The notes: generated by a model not told the origin, from the letters alone. A DNA stretch of 64,000 nt from Thalassobacterium sedimentorum (GCF_031127905.1 NZ_JARXIC010000002.1:208712-272711); one strand, 5' to 3'. Shown: positions 28,959 through 37,973, counted from the stretch's first letter. Program-made: numbers and translations.

Positions 28959-29840
28959 TCAACGAACTGCATGCGCTAGATTAACTCGGTAGCCCCGCGG
29001 CGTCAGTCCCGTATAACGCTTAAAAATCCGAATAAAGTACGAAGGTTCATTAAAACCAGCTGCCCATGCGACTTCAGCGACATTATGGGTCGTTTCAGTT
29101 AGTAAATTTTTAGCCAACGAGATTCGCTCTTGAGCAATCCACGCCATCAATTTCATCCCCACTGTTTGATGAAACTTACGTGACAAGTGATCGGGTGTAC
29201 ATGCCAAGGCACTCGCAATCTCCCTCACACTCAAATTTGACTCGTGCAAATGAATACGCACATACTTGCGCGCCTCAATCACTAGCGGAGGTTCCAGATC
29301 TTGAACCCCATTTGACTGACGACCAAGCTCATGTAAAACGCCGATCAAAAAGGCATCCAACAACACACGAATAAACTGAGAACGATCTCGTTCAGGCAAG
29401 CTGCGATGCTCCGCGAGGTCATCCAAATAACGCATCCATTCAATCGACCTGGCACACTTTTCCCATAACACAGAAGGATGGCTCAAAATACGACGCGCGC
29501 TATCAGCGCTCCCCTCTAATATGAATGTCTGCCCAACTACTAAAACCCCATAAGCAGTCTCTAAATCAATCGGCGTCTCCGCATGAGGTAATCCTCTCGG
29601 TATCACACACATATCTCCAGTATTTAATCGAAAACTCGCTCCTGGACAGACAAAATCGGTCGCGCCCCCAATCTGAATAAAGAACTCCGGACTAGGATGA
29701 AAAATAGCATTTTCGTGGCGCGTGTGCAATTGACAGCGCTCTGGTAAATGTACCTGGACTTGCCCTTCTCGCAAACGCGTCAAATGCCGTCGCACTCGGC
29801 GCGAAAACATCTCTTTAACTTTAATTTCCGAGCAATCCAC
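28959..29840 (-). CDS. AraC-family transcriptional regulator with cupin sensor
   Basis: A 293-residue regulator. Residues ~30-130 form a cupin-like ligand domain (FHPSPEFFIQIGGATDFV, then GDMCVIPRGLPHAET). Residues ~190-290 carry two AraC-type helix-turn-helices (SVREIASALACTPDHLSRKFHQ and VAEVAWAAGFNEPSYFIRIFKRYTG). It is divergent from the ThuA and Gfo/Idh genes and probably regulates them (inference). Direct repeats of CGGATC at 29866-29871 and 29890-29895 in the shared intergenic region could be its sites. GTG 29840 is the longest start; ATG 29810 is an alternative without loss of domain. Confidence 0.9.
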   Translation of the reverse strand: MDCSEIKVKEMFSRRVRRHLTRLREGQVQVHLPERCQLHTRHENAIFHPSPEFFIQIGGATDFVCPGASFRLNTGDMCVIPRGLPHAETPIDLETAYGVLVVGQTFILEGSADSARRILSHPSVLWEKCARSIEWMRYLDDLAEHRSLPERDRSQFIRVLLDAFLIGVLHELGRQSNGVQDLEPPLVIEARKYVRIHLHESNLSVREIASALACTPDHLSRKFHQTVGMKLMAWIAQERISLAKNLLTETTHNVAEVAWAAGFNEPSYFIRIFKRYTGLTPRGYRVNLAHAVR

Positions 29841-29976
29841 AATGCGGGTTTTGTACTATATTTCACGGATCTGTGCGATTCTTTAATCTCGGATCGTATC
29901 ATTTTAACACTGTAATTTAAACCCAAGCCACGGGATTGGCACAATCAATAATGAATACATACTAATCTTACCTTAA

Positions 29977-30747
29977 ATGAATAAGAAAATTAGAATCACC
30001 GTCTGGAACGAATTTCGGCACGAAAAATCAAACCCTCGAGTCACCGAAATCTATCCCGAAGGCATGCATACCACCATTGCAAATTTCCTGAGCAAAGAGG
30101 TCGATTATGAAGTCCGCACCGCCACCCTAGATGAACCGGAACATGGCCTCGGCGGCGATGTATTAGCCCACACAGATGTCCTCATTTGGTGGGGCCACAT
30201 GGCGCACGGCGATGTCTCAGATACCATAGTGGCTAAAGTGAAAACGCGCGTACTTGAAGGGATGGGCTTGATCGCACTTCATTCCGCCCACTACGCAAAG
30301 ATCTTCAAAGCACTACTCGGCACTACCTGCTCCTTAAAATGGCGTGAATCCACTGACAAAGAGCGTCTCTGGAACACAATGCCCGCTCACCCCATTCTGC
30401 AAGGCATCGGCGACTATTTTGAAATTCCACAAGAAGAAATGTATGGCGAACCCTTCGGCATTCCCACCCCCCAGGAACAACTATTGATTTCTTGGTTTAC
30501 AGGCGGCGAAGTCTTTCGCAGCGGAGCGACTTGGACACGTGGCAACGGCAAAATCTTCTACTTCCGTCCCGGACACGAGACCTACCCCACGTATCATCAA
30601 GCCGAGGTGCAGAAGATTATAACCAACGCAGTGCGCTGGGCCGAGCCCACCGTCTGCATACCCGACGCCTGTCCCAACAGCCCCGCACTCGAACCACTCC
30701 CCGAAGATCCCGCAGCAGCCGACCGTCCCACCTTAGGGTACAAATAA
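29977..30747 (+). CDS. ThuA-domain protein (trehalose-utilisation family)
   Basis: A 256-residue ThuA-like protein with a class I glutamine-amidotransferase-like fold. Landmarks are [14 protein letters not shown] [11 protein letters not shown] near the start, [33 protein letters not shown] and [13 protein letters not shown]. ThuA of rhizobia works with the oxidoreductase ThuB in keto-sugar formation from trehalose and related disaccharides. Here the next gene is a Gfo/Idh oxidoreductase, 41 bases downstream, giving the same pairing. The sugar used is not known. Confidence 0.9.
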   Translation: MNKKIRITVWNEFRHEKSNPRVTEIYPEGMHTTIANFLSKEVDYEVRTATLDEPEHGLGGDVLAHTDVLIWWGHMAHGDVSDTIVAKVKTRVLEGMGLIALHSAHYAKIFKALLGTTCSLKWRESTDKERLWNTMPAHPILQGIGDYFEIPQEEMYGEPFGIPTPQEQLLISWFTGGEVFRSGATWTRGNGKIFYFRPGHETYPTYHQAEVQKIITNAVRWAEPTVCIPDACPNSPALEPLPEDPAAADRPTLGYK

Positions 30748-30788
30748 AATCAAAGTGCGGCAACGCCGAATTCAAACCCATAAACACG

Positions 30789-31862
30789 ATGCCCCCGATA
30801 AAAAGAAAAACGTCCCCCATACGCGTCGCCATCATTGGCACCGGCGGAATGGCTATTTTTCATGCACGAAAGTTCAAACAAACACGTGGCTGCAGACTCA
30901 CCGCCTGTGTAGACACTGATCCCACGCGCCTAGCATCCTTTGCCGCCGAACACAGTATTAGCGAGGCCTACACCTCCACCACCGAACTACTCGCGAACGC
31001 AAAAATTGACGCGGTGGCAATCGTCACGCCCGACCCCTATCACAAAGCAATCGCGCTGGAGTGTCTCACGGCCGGCAAGCACGTTCTTTGCGAGAAACCA
31101 CTAGCTCTCAATTATCCAGATGCCAAAGCCATGGCCGATGCCGCGGACAAGGCGGACGTCATAAACATGGTACACTTCACATATCGCAACTGGGCTCCAC
31201 TGCAAAAAATAACTGACATCGTACAGGCAGGTGAGATAGGTGAAGTGCGCCACCTAGAGGCGAGCTACCACCAGTCTTGGTTGGTCAGTAAGCAATGGGG
31301 TGAATGGAGAACCAGTCCTAACTGGCTGTGGCGCCTTTCCACAGATCATGGGAGTAAGGGCGTACTTGGTGATGTAGGCGTCCACATTCTAGATTTTGCC
31401 ACATATCCAGCGGGAAAGATCAAAGAAGTTTATTGCCATTTAAAAACATTTAAGAAAGCCCCCCGCAATCGCATCGGCCGCTATAAACTCGACGCGAACG
31501 ATACCGCAGTGATGACTGTCGAATTTGCCAATGGTGCAATCGGTAGTATCCAAACAACTCGTTGGATGACAGGGCACCTCAATCGCCTCTTTCTCAAAAT
31601 TTCAGGGACGCAGGGCAGTGTCAGCTTCGACTCGGAACTCAGCGATCATGCGTATAAAATTTGCAAAGGCGCCGACATCGAGACCGACACGTGGAAAATA
31701 GTCGAAACTAAAGCCACTCCCGACATTCAGCAACGCTTCATAAAAAGCATTCGTACGGGCTTGCAGGATCAACCTGACTTTCGCCGTGGCGCTGAAATCC
31801 AAAAACTCCTCGATGCCAGCTTCAAGTCCAGCGAACAGAAAAAACCGATACGGGTACGATAA
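30789..31862 (+). CDS. Gfo/Idh/MocA-family NAD(P)-dependent oxidoreductase
   Basis: A 357-residue enzyme. The N-terminal Rossmann domain shows VAIIGTGGMAIFHARKF, the family EKPLAL lysine motif is seen as HVLCEKPLALN, and the C-terminal domain includes GDVGVHILDFATY with the usual Asp/His pair. Members oxidise or isomerise sugars and inositols. It forms a two-gene unit with the ThuA protein, so a ThuB-like sugar oxidation is likely. ATG 30789 is chosen because the longer frame upstream lies inside thuA and encodes Arg/Ser-rich junk. Confidence 0.93.
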   Translation: MPPIKRKTSPIRVAIIGTGGMAIFHARKFKQTRGCRLTACVDTDPTRLASFAAEHSISEAYTSTTELLANAKIDAVAIVTPDPYHKAIALECLTAGKHVLCEKPLALNYPDAKAMADAADKADVINMVHFTYRNWAPLQKITDIVQAGEIGEVRHLEASYHQSWLVSKQWGEWRTSPNWLWRLSTDHGSKGVLGDVGVHILDFATYPAGKIKEVYCHLKTFKKAPRNRIGRYKLDANDTAVMTVEFANGAIGSIQTTRWMTGHLNRLFLKISGTQGSVSFDSELSDHAYKICKGADIETDTWKIVETKATPDIQQRFIKSIRTGLQDQPDFRRGAEIQKLLDASFKSSEQKKPIRVR

Positions 31863-31933
31863 ATCCGCAGCGTGAAGTAACTGAATACACATTATTTCGT
31901 TCCGGCCCCGAATCCGGAATGCCAAGCAGATGC

Positions 31934-31962
31934 TTGACAGAACTATGCTCGCGCTGAATGCT
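31934..31962 (+). promoter_or_regulatory. Candidate promoter of the leuA leader
   Basis: A perfect -35 TTGACA (31934-31939) is followed after 17 bases by AATGCT (31957-31962), a 3-of-6 match to a -10. Transcription would start near 31969, just before the Leu-rich leader frame. Confidence 0.35.
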
Positions 31963-31977
31963 GCGGGAATCATGCAA

Positions 31978-32034
31978 ATGACGAATGAGAACATTTGGCG
32001 CCTGCTACGGATCGCCCTAAAGCTGCTCCCCTAG
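31978..32034 (+). CDS. Leucine-rich leader peptide of leuA (candidate attenuator peptide)
   Basis: An 18-codon open frame, MTNENIWRLLRIALKLLP, ending at TAG 32032-32034. Five of 18 residues are Leu, with two Leu-Leu pairs and two Ile, encoded by CTG, CTA, CTA, CTG and CTC. It lies between a candidate promoter and an intrinsic terminator, and the next gene is leuA. GGGA at 31965-31968 is a possible ribosome-binding site 9 bases before ATG 31978, though it would be lost if transcription starts near 31969. In-frame ATGs at 31972 and 31945 would give 20 or 29 residues; the longest holds seven Leu. The arrangement is that of the classical leu operon leader, where ribosomes stall at Leu codons when charged Leu-tRNA is scarce. 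Confidence 0.7.
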   Translation: MTNENIWRLLRIALKLLP

Positions 32035-32097
32035 GGGGATTATGCGACTCGTCTGCGGGCTGAAAGCCCGTCTTTATTCCTGGAACTGATTGTTCCA
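32011..32097 (+). promoter_or_regulatory. leuA leader RNA: hairpins between leader peptide and terminator
   Basis: Three stems can be drawn. The leader-codon segment 32011-32019 (ATCGCCCTA) can pair with 32032-32040 (TAGGGGGAT), nine positions with one G-G mismatch, overlapping the peptide stop codon. CGGGCT (32056-32061) pairs with AGCCCG (32065-32070) over a three-base loop. TGGAAC (32081-32086) pairs with GTTCCA (32092-32097). Ribosome position on the Leu codons would decide whether the first stem forms. I could not identify a clear antiterminator pairing by eye. Confidence 0.55.
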
Positions 32098-32103
32098 AAG
32101 CGA

Positions 32104-32135
32104 GAAAGCGCTCAGATATACGCTTTCGTTTTTTT
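32104..32135 (+). terminator. Intrinsic terminator upstream of leuA (attenuator)
   Basis: Arms GAAAGCG (32104-32110) and CGCTTTC (32121-32127) with a ten-base loop, followed by a T7 run at 32129-32135. It lies 36 bases before the leuA start and downstream of the Leu-rich frame, so it is placed to stop transcription before leuA rather than to end the Gfo/Idh gene 240 bases away. Confidence 0.75.
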
Positions 32136-32171
32136 CTCAACCGCATTTTATTTCGTTTTCATTGACCATAG

Positions 32172-33863
32172 ATGACCATGCAAACAGGCAAGATCACCAA
32201 ATACACCCCTTTTAAACAAATCGATTTACTGGACCGACAATGGCCGGGTAAAACCATTACCCATGCCCCCATCTGGGCCAGCGTCGACCTGCGCGATGGC
32301 AATCAGGCTCTCGCGACACCGATGAATGTGGACGAAAAACTAGAGATGTTTGAGCTCTTGGTCGGTATTGGTTTTAAAGAAATCGAAGTCGGTTTCCCTT
32401 CTGCCAGCGATACAGAATTTAACTTCATCCGTCGCTTAGTGGAAGAAAACCGCATCCCAGATGATGTGACCTTGCAAGTACTGGTGCAGGCACGCGAACA
32501 TTTAATTCGCCGTACATTTGAAAGCCTGAAAGGGGTCTCAAAGGCGATTGTACACCTCTACAACTCGACCTCACCAGTGCAGCGCCGCATCACTTTCAAT
32601 AAGTCTAAAGAGGAAATTAAAGCGATCGCCATCGAAGGCACTCGCTTAGTCAAGAGTCTGGTACAAACAATTCCTGATACAAAAATCCGTTTTCAGTATT
32701 CGCCTGAAAGTTTCTCAGATACAGAAGTTGATTATGCTTTGGAAGTATGCGAGGCGGTAATCGAAGAATGGGCCCCGACGGTAGATGAGAAAATCATCCT
32801 GAATCTTCCAGCAACTGTGGAAGTGGCGACGCCAAATGTACACGCAGATCAAATCGAGTGGTTTTGTCGTCATTTAAAAGAACGTAACAAGGTCTATATT
32901 AGTTTGCATACACATAACGACCGCGGAACTGGAGTCGCCGCAACAGAACTTGGCTTATTGGCTGGCGCCGATCGTGTGGAAGGCACCTTGTTTGGAAATG
33001 GCGAACGAACAGGCAACTTGGATATAGTGACAGTAGCCTTAAACCTCTACACCCAAGGCGTTGATCCTTTACTTAATTTCAGCCAACTCGAACATGTCCG
33101 TTCCGTTTACGAGCGTATCACCCGTATGACAGTACACGATCGCCACCCTTACGCAGGTGATCTGGTCTTTACGGCATTCTCCGGCTCACACCAGGATGCG
33201 ATAAAAAAAGGCATGGACGTGCGTGCGGCAACAAACACAGATGGTATCCGTTGGGAGGTTCCTTACCTGGCGATTGATCCGGAAGATATCGGGCGCGATT
33301 ATGAAGCAATTATTCGAATAAATAGCCAAAGTGGTAAGGGGGGAGTTGCATATATTTTGGAACGTGACTTCGGACTCGACCTGCCCAAAGCGATGCACCC
33401 TGACGTCGGTATGACGATTAATAACAAAGCCGATCAAGGAAGTCGCGAGCTCGCACCACAAGAAGTGTATGAGATATTTACACAGGAATATGTCAATTTA
33501 AGCAGTCCGCTGAAATTGCTCTCAATTGAACGCGAAGATTTTTCCCAGAACGATGAAGTTAAAGTCGAAGCAAAAATTTGCATCAATGAGGAAATCATGT
33601 TTGTAACGGGAACCGGCAATGGTCCGATCAGCGCCTTTGTTGACGCGCTACAATTGAAAGGCTGGAAAGATTTCCAGCTCAGGGATTACCGTCAGCACTC
33701 GATCGGAGGCGGCTCCAAAACCAAGGCGGCTGCCTATATTCAGATTAAAAACCACGACGGCTCAACTAGTTTCGGGTGCGGTATCAACTCTAATATCGAG
33801 CTCGCGGGTTTACATGCCTTAGTCAGTGCTTTTAATCGGGCACATCCAGTGCCCAAGAAATAA
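32172..33863 (+). CDS. leuA: 2-isopropylmalate synthase, type 2 (long form)
   Basis: A 563-residue enzyme for the first committed step of leucine synthesis, condensing acetyl-CoA with 2-ketoisovalerate. The TIM-barrel part starts with WASVDLRDGNQALATPM (residues ~37-53), containing the metal-binding and catalytic RDGNQ, and has the metal-site motif SLHTHNDRGTGVAATELG. The C-terminal LeuA dimer/regulatory domain (~430-560) binds leucine for feedback inhibition. Overall length and the opening TGKITKYTPF match the actinobacterial/fungal-type LeuA rather than the E. coli form. Start ATG 32172 is followed by another ATG two codons later. Other leu genes are not adjacent. Confidence 0.96.
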   Translation: MTMQTGKITKYTPFKQIDLLDRQWPGKTITHAPIWASVDLRDGNQALATPMNVDEKLEMFELLVGIGFKEIEVGFPSASDTEFNFIRRLVEENRIPDDVTLQVLVQAREHLIRRTFESLKGVSKAIVHLYNSTSPVQRRITFNKSKEEIKAIAIEGTRLVKSLVQTIPDTKIRFQYSPESFSDTEVDYALEVCEAVIEEWAPTVDEKIILNLPATVEVATPNVHADQIEWFCRHLKERNKVYISLHTHNDRGTGVAATELGLLAGADRVEGTLFGNGERTGNLDIVTVALNLYTQGVDPLLNFSQLEHVRSVYERITRMTVHDRHPYAGDLVFTAFSGSHQDAIKKGMDVRAATNTDGIRWEVPYLAIDPEDIGRDYEAIIRINSQSGKGGVAYILERDFGLDLPKAMHPDVGMTINNKADQGSRELAPQEVYEIFTQEYVNLSSPLKLLSIEREDFSQNDEVKVEAKICINEEIMFVTGTGNGPISAFVDALQLKGWKDFQLRDYRQHSIGGGSKTKAAAYIQIKNHDGSTSFGCGINSNIELAGLHALVSAFNRAHPVPKK

Positions 33864-33876
33864 CTGCTTCTTAAAA

Positions 33877-33918
33877 CTGTCGGCGTTAGTGTGCATGACG
33901 CGCCACTAATGCCGACAG
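33877..33918. terminator. Long hairpin between convergent leuA and holA
   Basis: 15-base arms at 33877-33891 and 33904-33918 (CTGTCGGC against GCCGACAG at the base) pair fully apart from one G-T wobble, with a 12-base loop. On the minus strand it is followed by TTTTAAG, so it most likely terminates holA; for leuA it would act as a stem without a good T-run. Confidence 0.7.
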
Positions 33919-33942
33919 CCAGCGACAAAAAGCCCATCACTG

Positions 33943-35040
33943 CTAACTCAAGCAGCGGACTGCCAATTCTCGACAAACTTCCTCTTGCTCATTTGGGCGC
34001 TCAATAATGGCTTCAAAAGCCTCTGTAAACGCAATTTGAAAATCAATCAATTTCTTGAGTGGCACCTTTGAAGCAGTCTCTGCCAAGCGCCCCAGATACC
34101 AGGGATTTTGCGAGAAGACATTGAGGTTACTCTTTTCTTCACTCGCACCAAAGTGTTGCCCATAAATAGCAGCCGCGGCTTCAAGATCACTCTTGGAAAT
34201 ACCACGCCCCCCCAAGCGAATCGCTCCTGCATCCAGTAGCACACGTAGCTGAATCAAAAGTCGATTTCGCGACTGCAGACTCCCCAAGAGCGGACGTGAC
34301 TCATTGACAGTAAAGAAATGTCGGCGCAACGCTTCCAGCGTCCAGGAAAGCTTCAGCGAATAAAACGCATCCGCAGCCTCAAAGAAATCAGCATCCCCGA
34401 AATTGGGAACCAGATCCGCAACCAGACGCTCATCAATGGGATCGCCCTCCGCTCCAGCAAAAGTTAATAGCTTGCGGGTTTCCTCAACAATCAAGCGAGT
34501 ATTGCCATTCACCTTGCCGATCAACAAATCTACGGCATCCCGCGTCATCGTATTGCCACTCTTTTCACACTCCTCAGCGATCAAGGCTGCGCAGGTCTGT
34601 GCAGCATCCTTACCTCCAGCGATAGCCGTGAAGTCAGAATTTTTCTGACACCACTTAAAAAAGCTACGCCGTTTATCGACTGGCTGTGCAGTGATCAGCA
34701 CCCCGACACTTCTCGCATCCAAGCCTTCGAGTACTGATTTCAGGTTATCCAATAAATCAAGAGTGCCCTGAGCTCGCCCGGTCGGACTATCTGCCATAAA
34801 ATTGACATCTTTGAGCCAAACGACCTTGCGCTCGCCAAAGAGTGAAAGCGTTTGTGCGGCGCTGGTGAAGCGGTTAATCGCATTCTCAACCTCAGAAACA
34901 TTCGACGCCCGACCGTCTACAACCTCCTTAGAAAGGTCGTCCATCAGGTCCTTAGTTTGCTCGGCAAACCAAATCTTACCTTTCTCTGAAACCAGGTAGT
35001 CGTCGTCTCCGCAAATAAATGTAAATGGCTTAGCTGACAT
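33943..35040 (-). CDS. holA: DNA polymerase III delta subunit (clamp loader)
   Basis: A 365-residue protein of HolA type, the clamp-loader subunit that opens the beta sliding clamp. The N-terminus FTFICGDDDYLVSEKGKIWF and the later KRRSFFKWCQKN and KVNGNTRLIVEETRKLLTFAG are characteristic positions of the delta AAA+-like fold, which lacks a working Walker A. The C-terminal collar helices contain the ALRRHFFTVNESRPLLGSLQSRNRLLIQ region. Identification rests on the order of these diverged blocks and length. Gene overlap with upstream cinA is absent; 86 bases separate them. Confidence 0.85.
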   Translation of the reverse strand: MSAKPFTFICGDDDYLVSEKGKIWFAEQTKDLMDDLSKEVVDGRASNVSEVENAINRFTSAAQTLSLFGERKVVWLKDVNFMADSPTGRAQGTLDLLDNLKSVLEGLDARSVGVLITAQPVDKRRSFFKWCQKNSDFTAIAGGKDAAQTCAALIAEECEKSGNTMTRDAVDLLIGKVNGNTRLIVEETRKLLTFAGAEGDPIDERLVADLVPNFGDADFFEAADAFYSLKLSWTLEALRRHFFTVNESRPLLGSLQSRNRLLIQLRVLLDAGAIRLGGRGISKSDLEAAAAIYGQHFGASEEKSNLNVFSQNPWYLGRLAETASKVPLKKLIDFQIAFTEAFEAIIERPNEQEEVCRELAVRCLS

Positions 35041-35126
35041 GTAACATGTAGTTTCAGTAGCAGAAAGGCAGAGCGCAAGGCGGAAGCAGCACCGGCGGAA
35101 AATCGCAATGCAAAAAGAACCGACAT

Positions 35127-36410
35127 TTAGTCACACTCACAACCACAAAGAAATTCCTCGATCTTGTATTTACGCAACTTACGACGCACCCAATCCAGCG
35201 CGGCATGCACTGCACGCGCTTTCACATCCAGGCGCCCTCCCGTATAACGAACGGTCTTACACCACACTCCCACAGGTGAATGATACCCCAAATGTATGGT
35301 ACCCACTGGGTTTTGCTCATTCCCTCCATCCGGTCCAGCAAAGCCTGTCACACTCAGACCATAATCAGAGGATAAACGCTCTGCAATCCCGGATGCCATG
35401 GCAATTGCACACTCAGGACTCACCGCTCCATGCTGTTCAAGAATCGATTCAGGCACACCGACCTTAGAAACTTTGACATCATTAGAGTAGCATACCACCC
35501 CACCGACAAACACTTTAGACGCCCCCTGAAGATTGGTAAATGCATCACATAGTAAGCCCCCCGTGCAAGACTCAGCAATGGCCAGTGTGCGATCCAAAGC
35601 TCGTAATTCATGAAAAACCACGCCCGCCAGCGAACAGTGCCCGAAACAAACAAAATCCTCGCCTAACAGAACACGGGCTTCGTGCGCGATTCCCTTGAGC
35701 TTATCCATACACATGCGCCCCTTATGCGGACTCAATCGCACATCTACGATACCATAATGCACACAATAAGCGACAGTCAGCTCGGGGTATGCCTGAACGA
35801 TCGGCTGCATGGTCTCTTCCACCGTAGACTCCCCGGAACCACAGGTACGTAACTGGATATAAGCTTCCTCATTACTGAGAACCCCCATCGCCTGTAGCAT
35901 TGGAATGGCCTGCTTCTCAAACATCGGAGTCAACTCATGAGTCGGCCCGGGCAACATGATCAGAATCTTTCCCTCACTGCGATAGGCCAAACCAGGCGCA
36001 GTACCGCGTTCATTATGCAGAACTTCCCCCTCGGCAAAGCGGTAACACTGCTTCAAATGGTGGGCAGCCATGCGGCGCCCGAGCACCTTGAAACGTGCCA
36101 ATATCAAAGCTTCGATCTCGGCATCGAACACCAATTTAGCACCCAACGCTTCAGCAATATTCTCACGCGTCATATCATCGGCAGTAGGCCCCAGCCCGCC
36201 AGTCGTGATCACGATATCCGAATGCTGCCACGCATCGAGAAAGGCCCGCTTGATCTCGCTCGCCTCATCCGTAATCACACGGCTGCGATGGATGGGTAGC
36301 CCATAGCGCGCAAGCTGCCCACCCAAGTAGGTGAGGTGCGAGTTTTCCCGGATTCCGACAAGTAGTTCGTCTCCGAAGTTGATTACTTCGACAATAGGCA
36401 TTTTAGACAT
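35127..36410 (-). CDS. cinA: CinA-like protein: molybdopterin-binding fold plus NMN amidohydrolase domain
   Basis: A 427-residue two-domain protein. The N-terminal MoCF_biosynth-like domain (~1-170) starts PIVEVINFGDELLVG and has IVITTGGLGPTADDMTRE. The C-terminal PncC-type nicotinamide-nucleotide amidohydrolase domain (~265-425) shows AIAESCTGGLLCDAFTN, GGVVCYSNDVK and VTGFAGPDGG. CinA proteins recycle pyridine nucleotides, and were first described as competence/damage-inducible. ATG 36410 (MSKMPIVEV) is preferred over 36425, which overlaps a possible uvrC start. It is divergent from uvrC. Confidence 0.93.
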   Translation of the reverse strand: MSKMPIVEVINFGDELLVGIRENSHLTYLGGQLARYGLPIHRSRVITDEASEIKRAFLDAWQHSDIVITTGGLGPTADDMTRENIAEALGAKLVFDAEIEALILARFKVLGRRMAAHHLKQCYRFAEGEVLHNERGTAPGLAYRSEGKILIMLPGPTHELTPMFEKQAIPMLQAMGVLSNEEAYIQLRTCGSGESTVEETMQPIVQAYPELTVAYCVHYGIVDVRLSPHKGRMCMDKLKGIAHEARVLLGEDFVCFGHCSLAGVVFHELRALDRTLAIAESCTGGLLCDAFTNLQGASKVFVGGVVCYSNDVKVSKVGVPESILEQHGAVSPECAIAMASGIAERLSSDYGLSVTGFAGPDGGNEQNPVGTIHLGYHSPVGVWCKTVRYTGGRLDVKARAVHAALDWVRRKLRKYKIEEFLCGCECD

Positions 36411-36472
36411 AGTATGGTTTAGCAATGAGCGCAGCTTGCTCTGAACTGCAACCGCAATCTATCATTCCTCCT

Positions 36473-37942
36473 ATGTCTGAAGGATCCAAAGCCCAATTAA
36501 AAGAAAAAGTCCGCCGCCTACCACACAAACCAGGCGTCTACCAGATGAAGGATCGCATCGGGCAAATCATCTACGTGGGCAAGGCCAAGGACCTGAAAAA
36601 AAGGGTCAGCACCTACTTCCAAGCCTCACGCAAGATGATGGTGGCACAACCCAAGGTCAGAGCGATGCTCGACCTAATTCATGACTTCGAGATCATCATT
36701 GTAAAATCCGAAGCGGAGGCCCTGCTGTTAGAAGGGCAACTGATCAAAAAATACAAACCGCGCTACAACACTGATTTTACTGACGATAAGCGCTTCCTAC
36801 TGGTGCGCATCGATCCGCGCGAAAACCTCCCCCGCTTCCGGCTCACCCGTAACCGAACCGATAGCAATTCTCGCTACTACGGCCCCTTCGCGCATTCGTC
36901 CCATCTGCGTAAGACGCTCGCGGAGTTGCGACGCCGTTTTGGCATACTGCTCAGCGACGCCTCGCCCATCCAGCTAGCCGACGGCCGCTGGCGACTCTAC
37001 GACGATGCACGCGCCGAGATCTATGAGCACGCCAACGAAATCACCACAGAGGAATACGCCGAACGCATGGAAGCCGCGTGTGAATTCCTCGACGGCAAAG
37101 CCCGTCAATGGCTGGCCGAGCTCAAGGCTGAAATGATAGCCGCCGCCGAAGCGCGGCGCTACGAAGAAGCTGCCGCCCTGCGTGATCGCATCGAGGCACT
37201 GGAGCGCACCACCGACCGCACGCGCAAGTTTGAGCGCAACTTAGTCGGCACTCACAATCACAGCCAAGTCGTCAAGCGCCTCCAAGCCAAACTTGGAATC
37301 GCCCGGGAGCCCAGCCGCATGGAGTGCTTCGACATCTCTCATATTTCAGGGAGCTTCTGTGTGGCGTCCATGGTGGCCTTCAAAGACGGACATCCCGACC
37401 GCAAAAACTACCGCCGATTTAAAATCAAAAGTTTTGTAGGCAACGACGACTTTCGCGCGATGGAAGAAGTCGTAGGCCGCCGCTACCGCCGCCTACACGA
37501 CGAGGGCAAAGCCTTCCCGGATCTCATCGTGATCGACGGTGGAGCGGGACAAGTCACCGCAGCACTCAAAGCATTCCTAAGTCAAGGACTGGAGCCACCG
37601 GAACTCATCGGTCTGGCCAAGCGCAACGAAACCGTCATCTTCAGCGACGGTCGCGAACCACTGAACATCCCCCACCACGACCCTGCACTGCGGCTCTTGC
37701 AACACATTCGCGACGAGGCACACCACTTCGCCAACAGCTTCAACGCCGAGCTGCGCAGCAAGCGGCTCCGTGAATCCATTCTCGACGACTTTAAGGGCCT
37801 GGGCAGCCAACGTAAGCAACAACTCCTCCGACACTTCGGATCGCTGGAAAAGCTACGCGCCGCCGAAGTCGACCAACTCACGCAAGTCGAGGGCATCGGC
37901 AAGCTGACAGCCGAACGGCTGGTGGAATTTTTCAGGGCCTAG
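36473..37942 (+). CDS. uvrC: Excinuclease ABC subunit C, compact form
   Basis: A 489-residue nucleotide-excision-repair nuclease. The GIY-YIG domain (~20-100) has GVYQMKDRIGQIIYVGKAKDLKKR, the UVR motif (~205-240) has EARRYEEAAALRDRIEAL, the RNase H-like 5' nuclease (~285-415) keeps its acidic and His residues (MECFDISHISG, VIDGGAGQ, IRDEAHHFANSF), and helix-hairpin-helices close the protein (KGLGSQRKQQLL, EGIGKLTAERL). About 100 residues normally found between the UVR motif and the nuclease domain are missing, against ~610 in E. coli. ATG 36473 is chosen; ATG 36425 would add 16 residues. Confidence 0.95.
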   Translation: MSEGSKAQLKEKVRRLPHKPGVYQMKDRIGQIIYVGKAKDLKKRVSTYFQASRKMMVAQPKVRAMLDLIHDFEIIIVKSEAEALLLEGQLIKKYKPRYNTDFTDDKRFLLVRIDPRENLPRFRLTRNRTDSNSRYYGPFAHSSHLRKTLAELRRRFGILLSDASPIQLADGRWRLYDDARAEIYEHANEITTEEYAERMEAACEFLDGKARQWLAELKAEMIAAAEARRYEEAAALRDRIEALERTTDRTRKFERNLVGTHNHSQVVKRLQAKLGIAREPSRMECFDISHISGSFCVASMVAFKDGHPDRKNYRRFKIKSFVGNDDFRAMEEVVGRRYRRLHDEGKAFPDLIVIDGGAGQVTAALKAFLSQGLEPPELIGLAKRNETVIFSDGREPLNIPHHDPALRLLQHIRDEAHHFANSFNAELRSKRLRESILDDFKGLGSQRKQQLLRHFGSLEKLRAAEVDQLTQVEGIGKLTAERLVEFFRA

Positions 37943-37973
37943 CCGCTCAGCACGCTCAGCAATGGAGTCCCGC

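Noticed and set aside
30492..30788. N-terminal extension of the Gfo/Idh protein
   Set aside because: It overlaps the ThuA gene and encodes Arg/Ser-rich sequence; the Rossmann fold begins just after ATG 30789.
32104..32135. The terminator before leuA as the end of the ThuA-Gfo/Idh transcript
   Set aside because: It is 240 bases beyond that stop codon, behind a separate promoter-like sequence and the Leu-rich frame, so attenuation of leuA explains it better, though readthrough termination cannot be excluded.
35041..35126. Small minus-strand frame between holA and cinA
   Set aside because: The 60-codon frame overlaps holA out of frame and shows no protein-like pattern.
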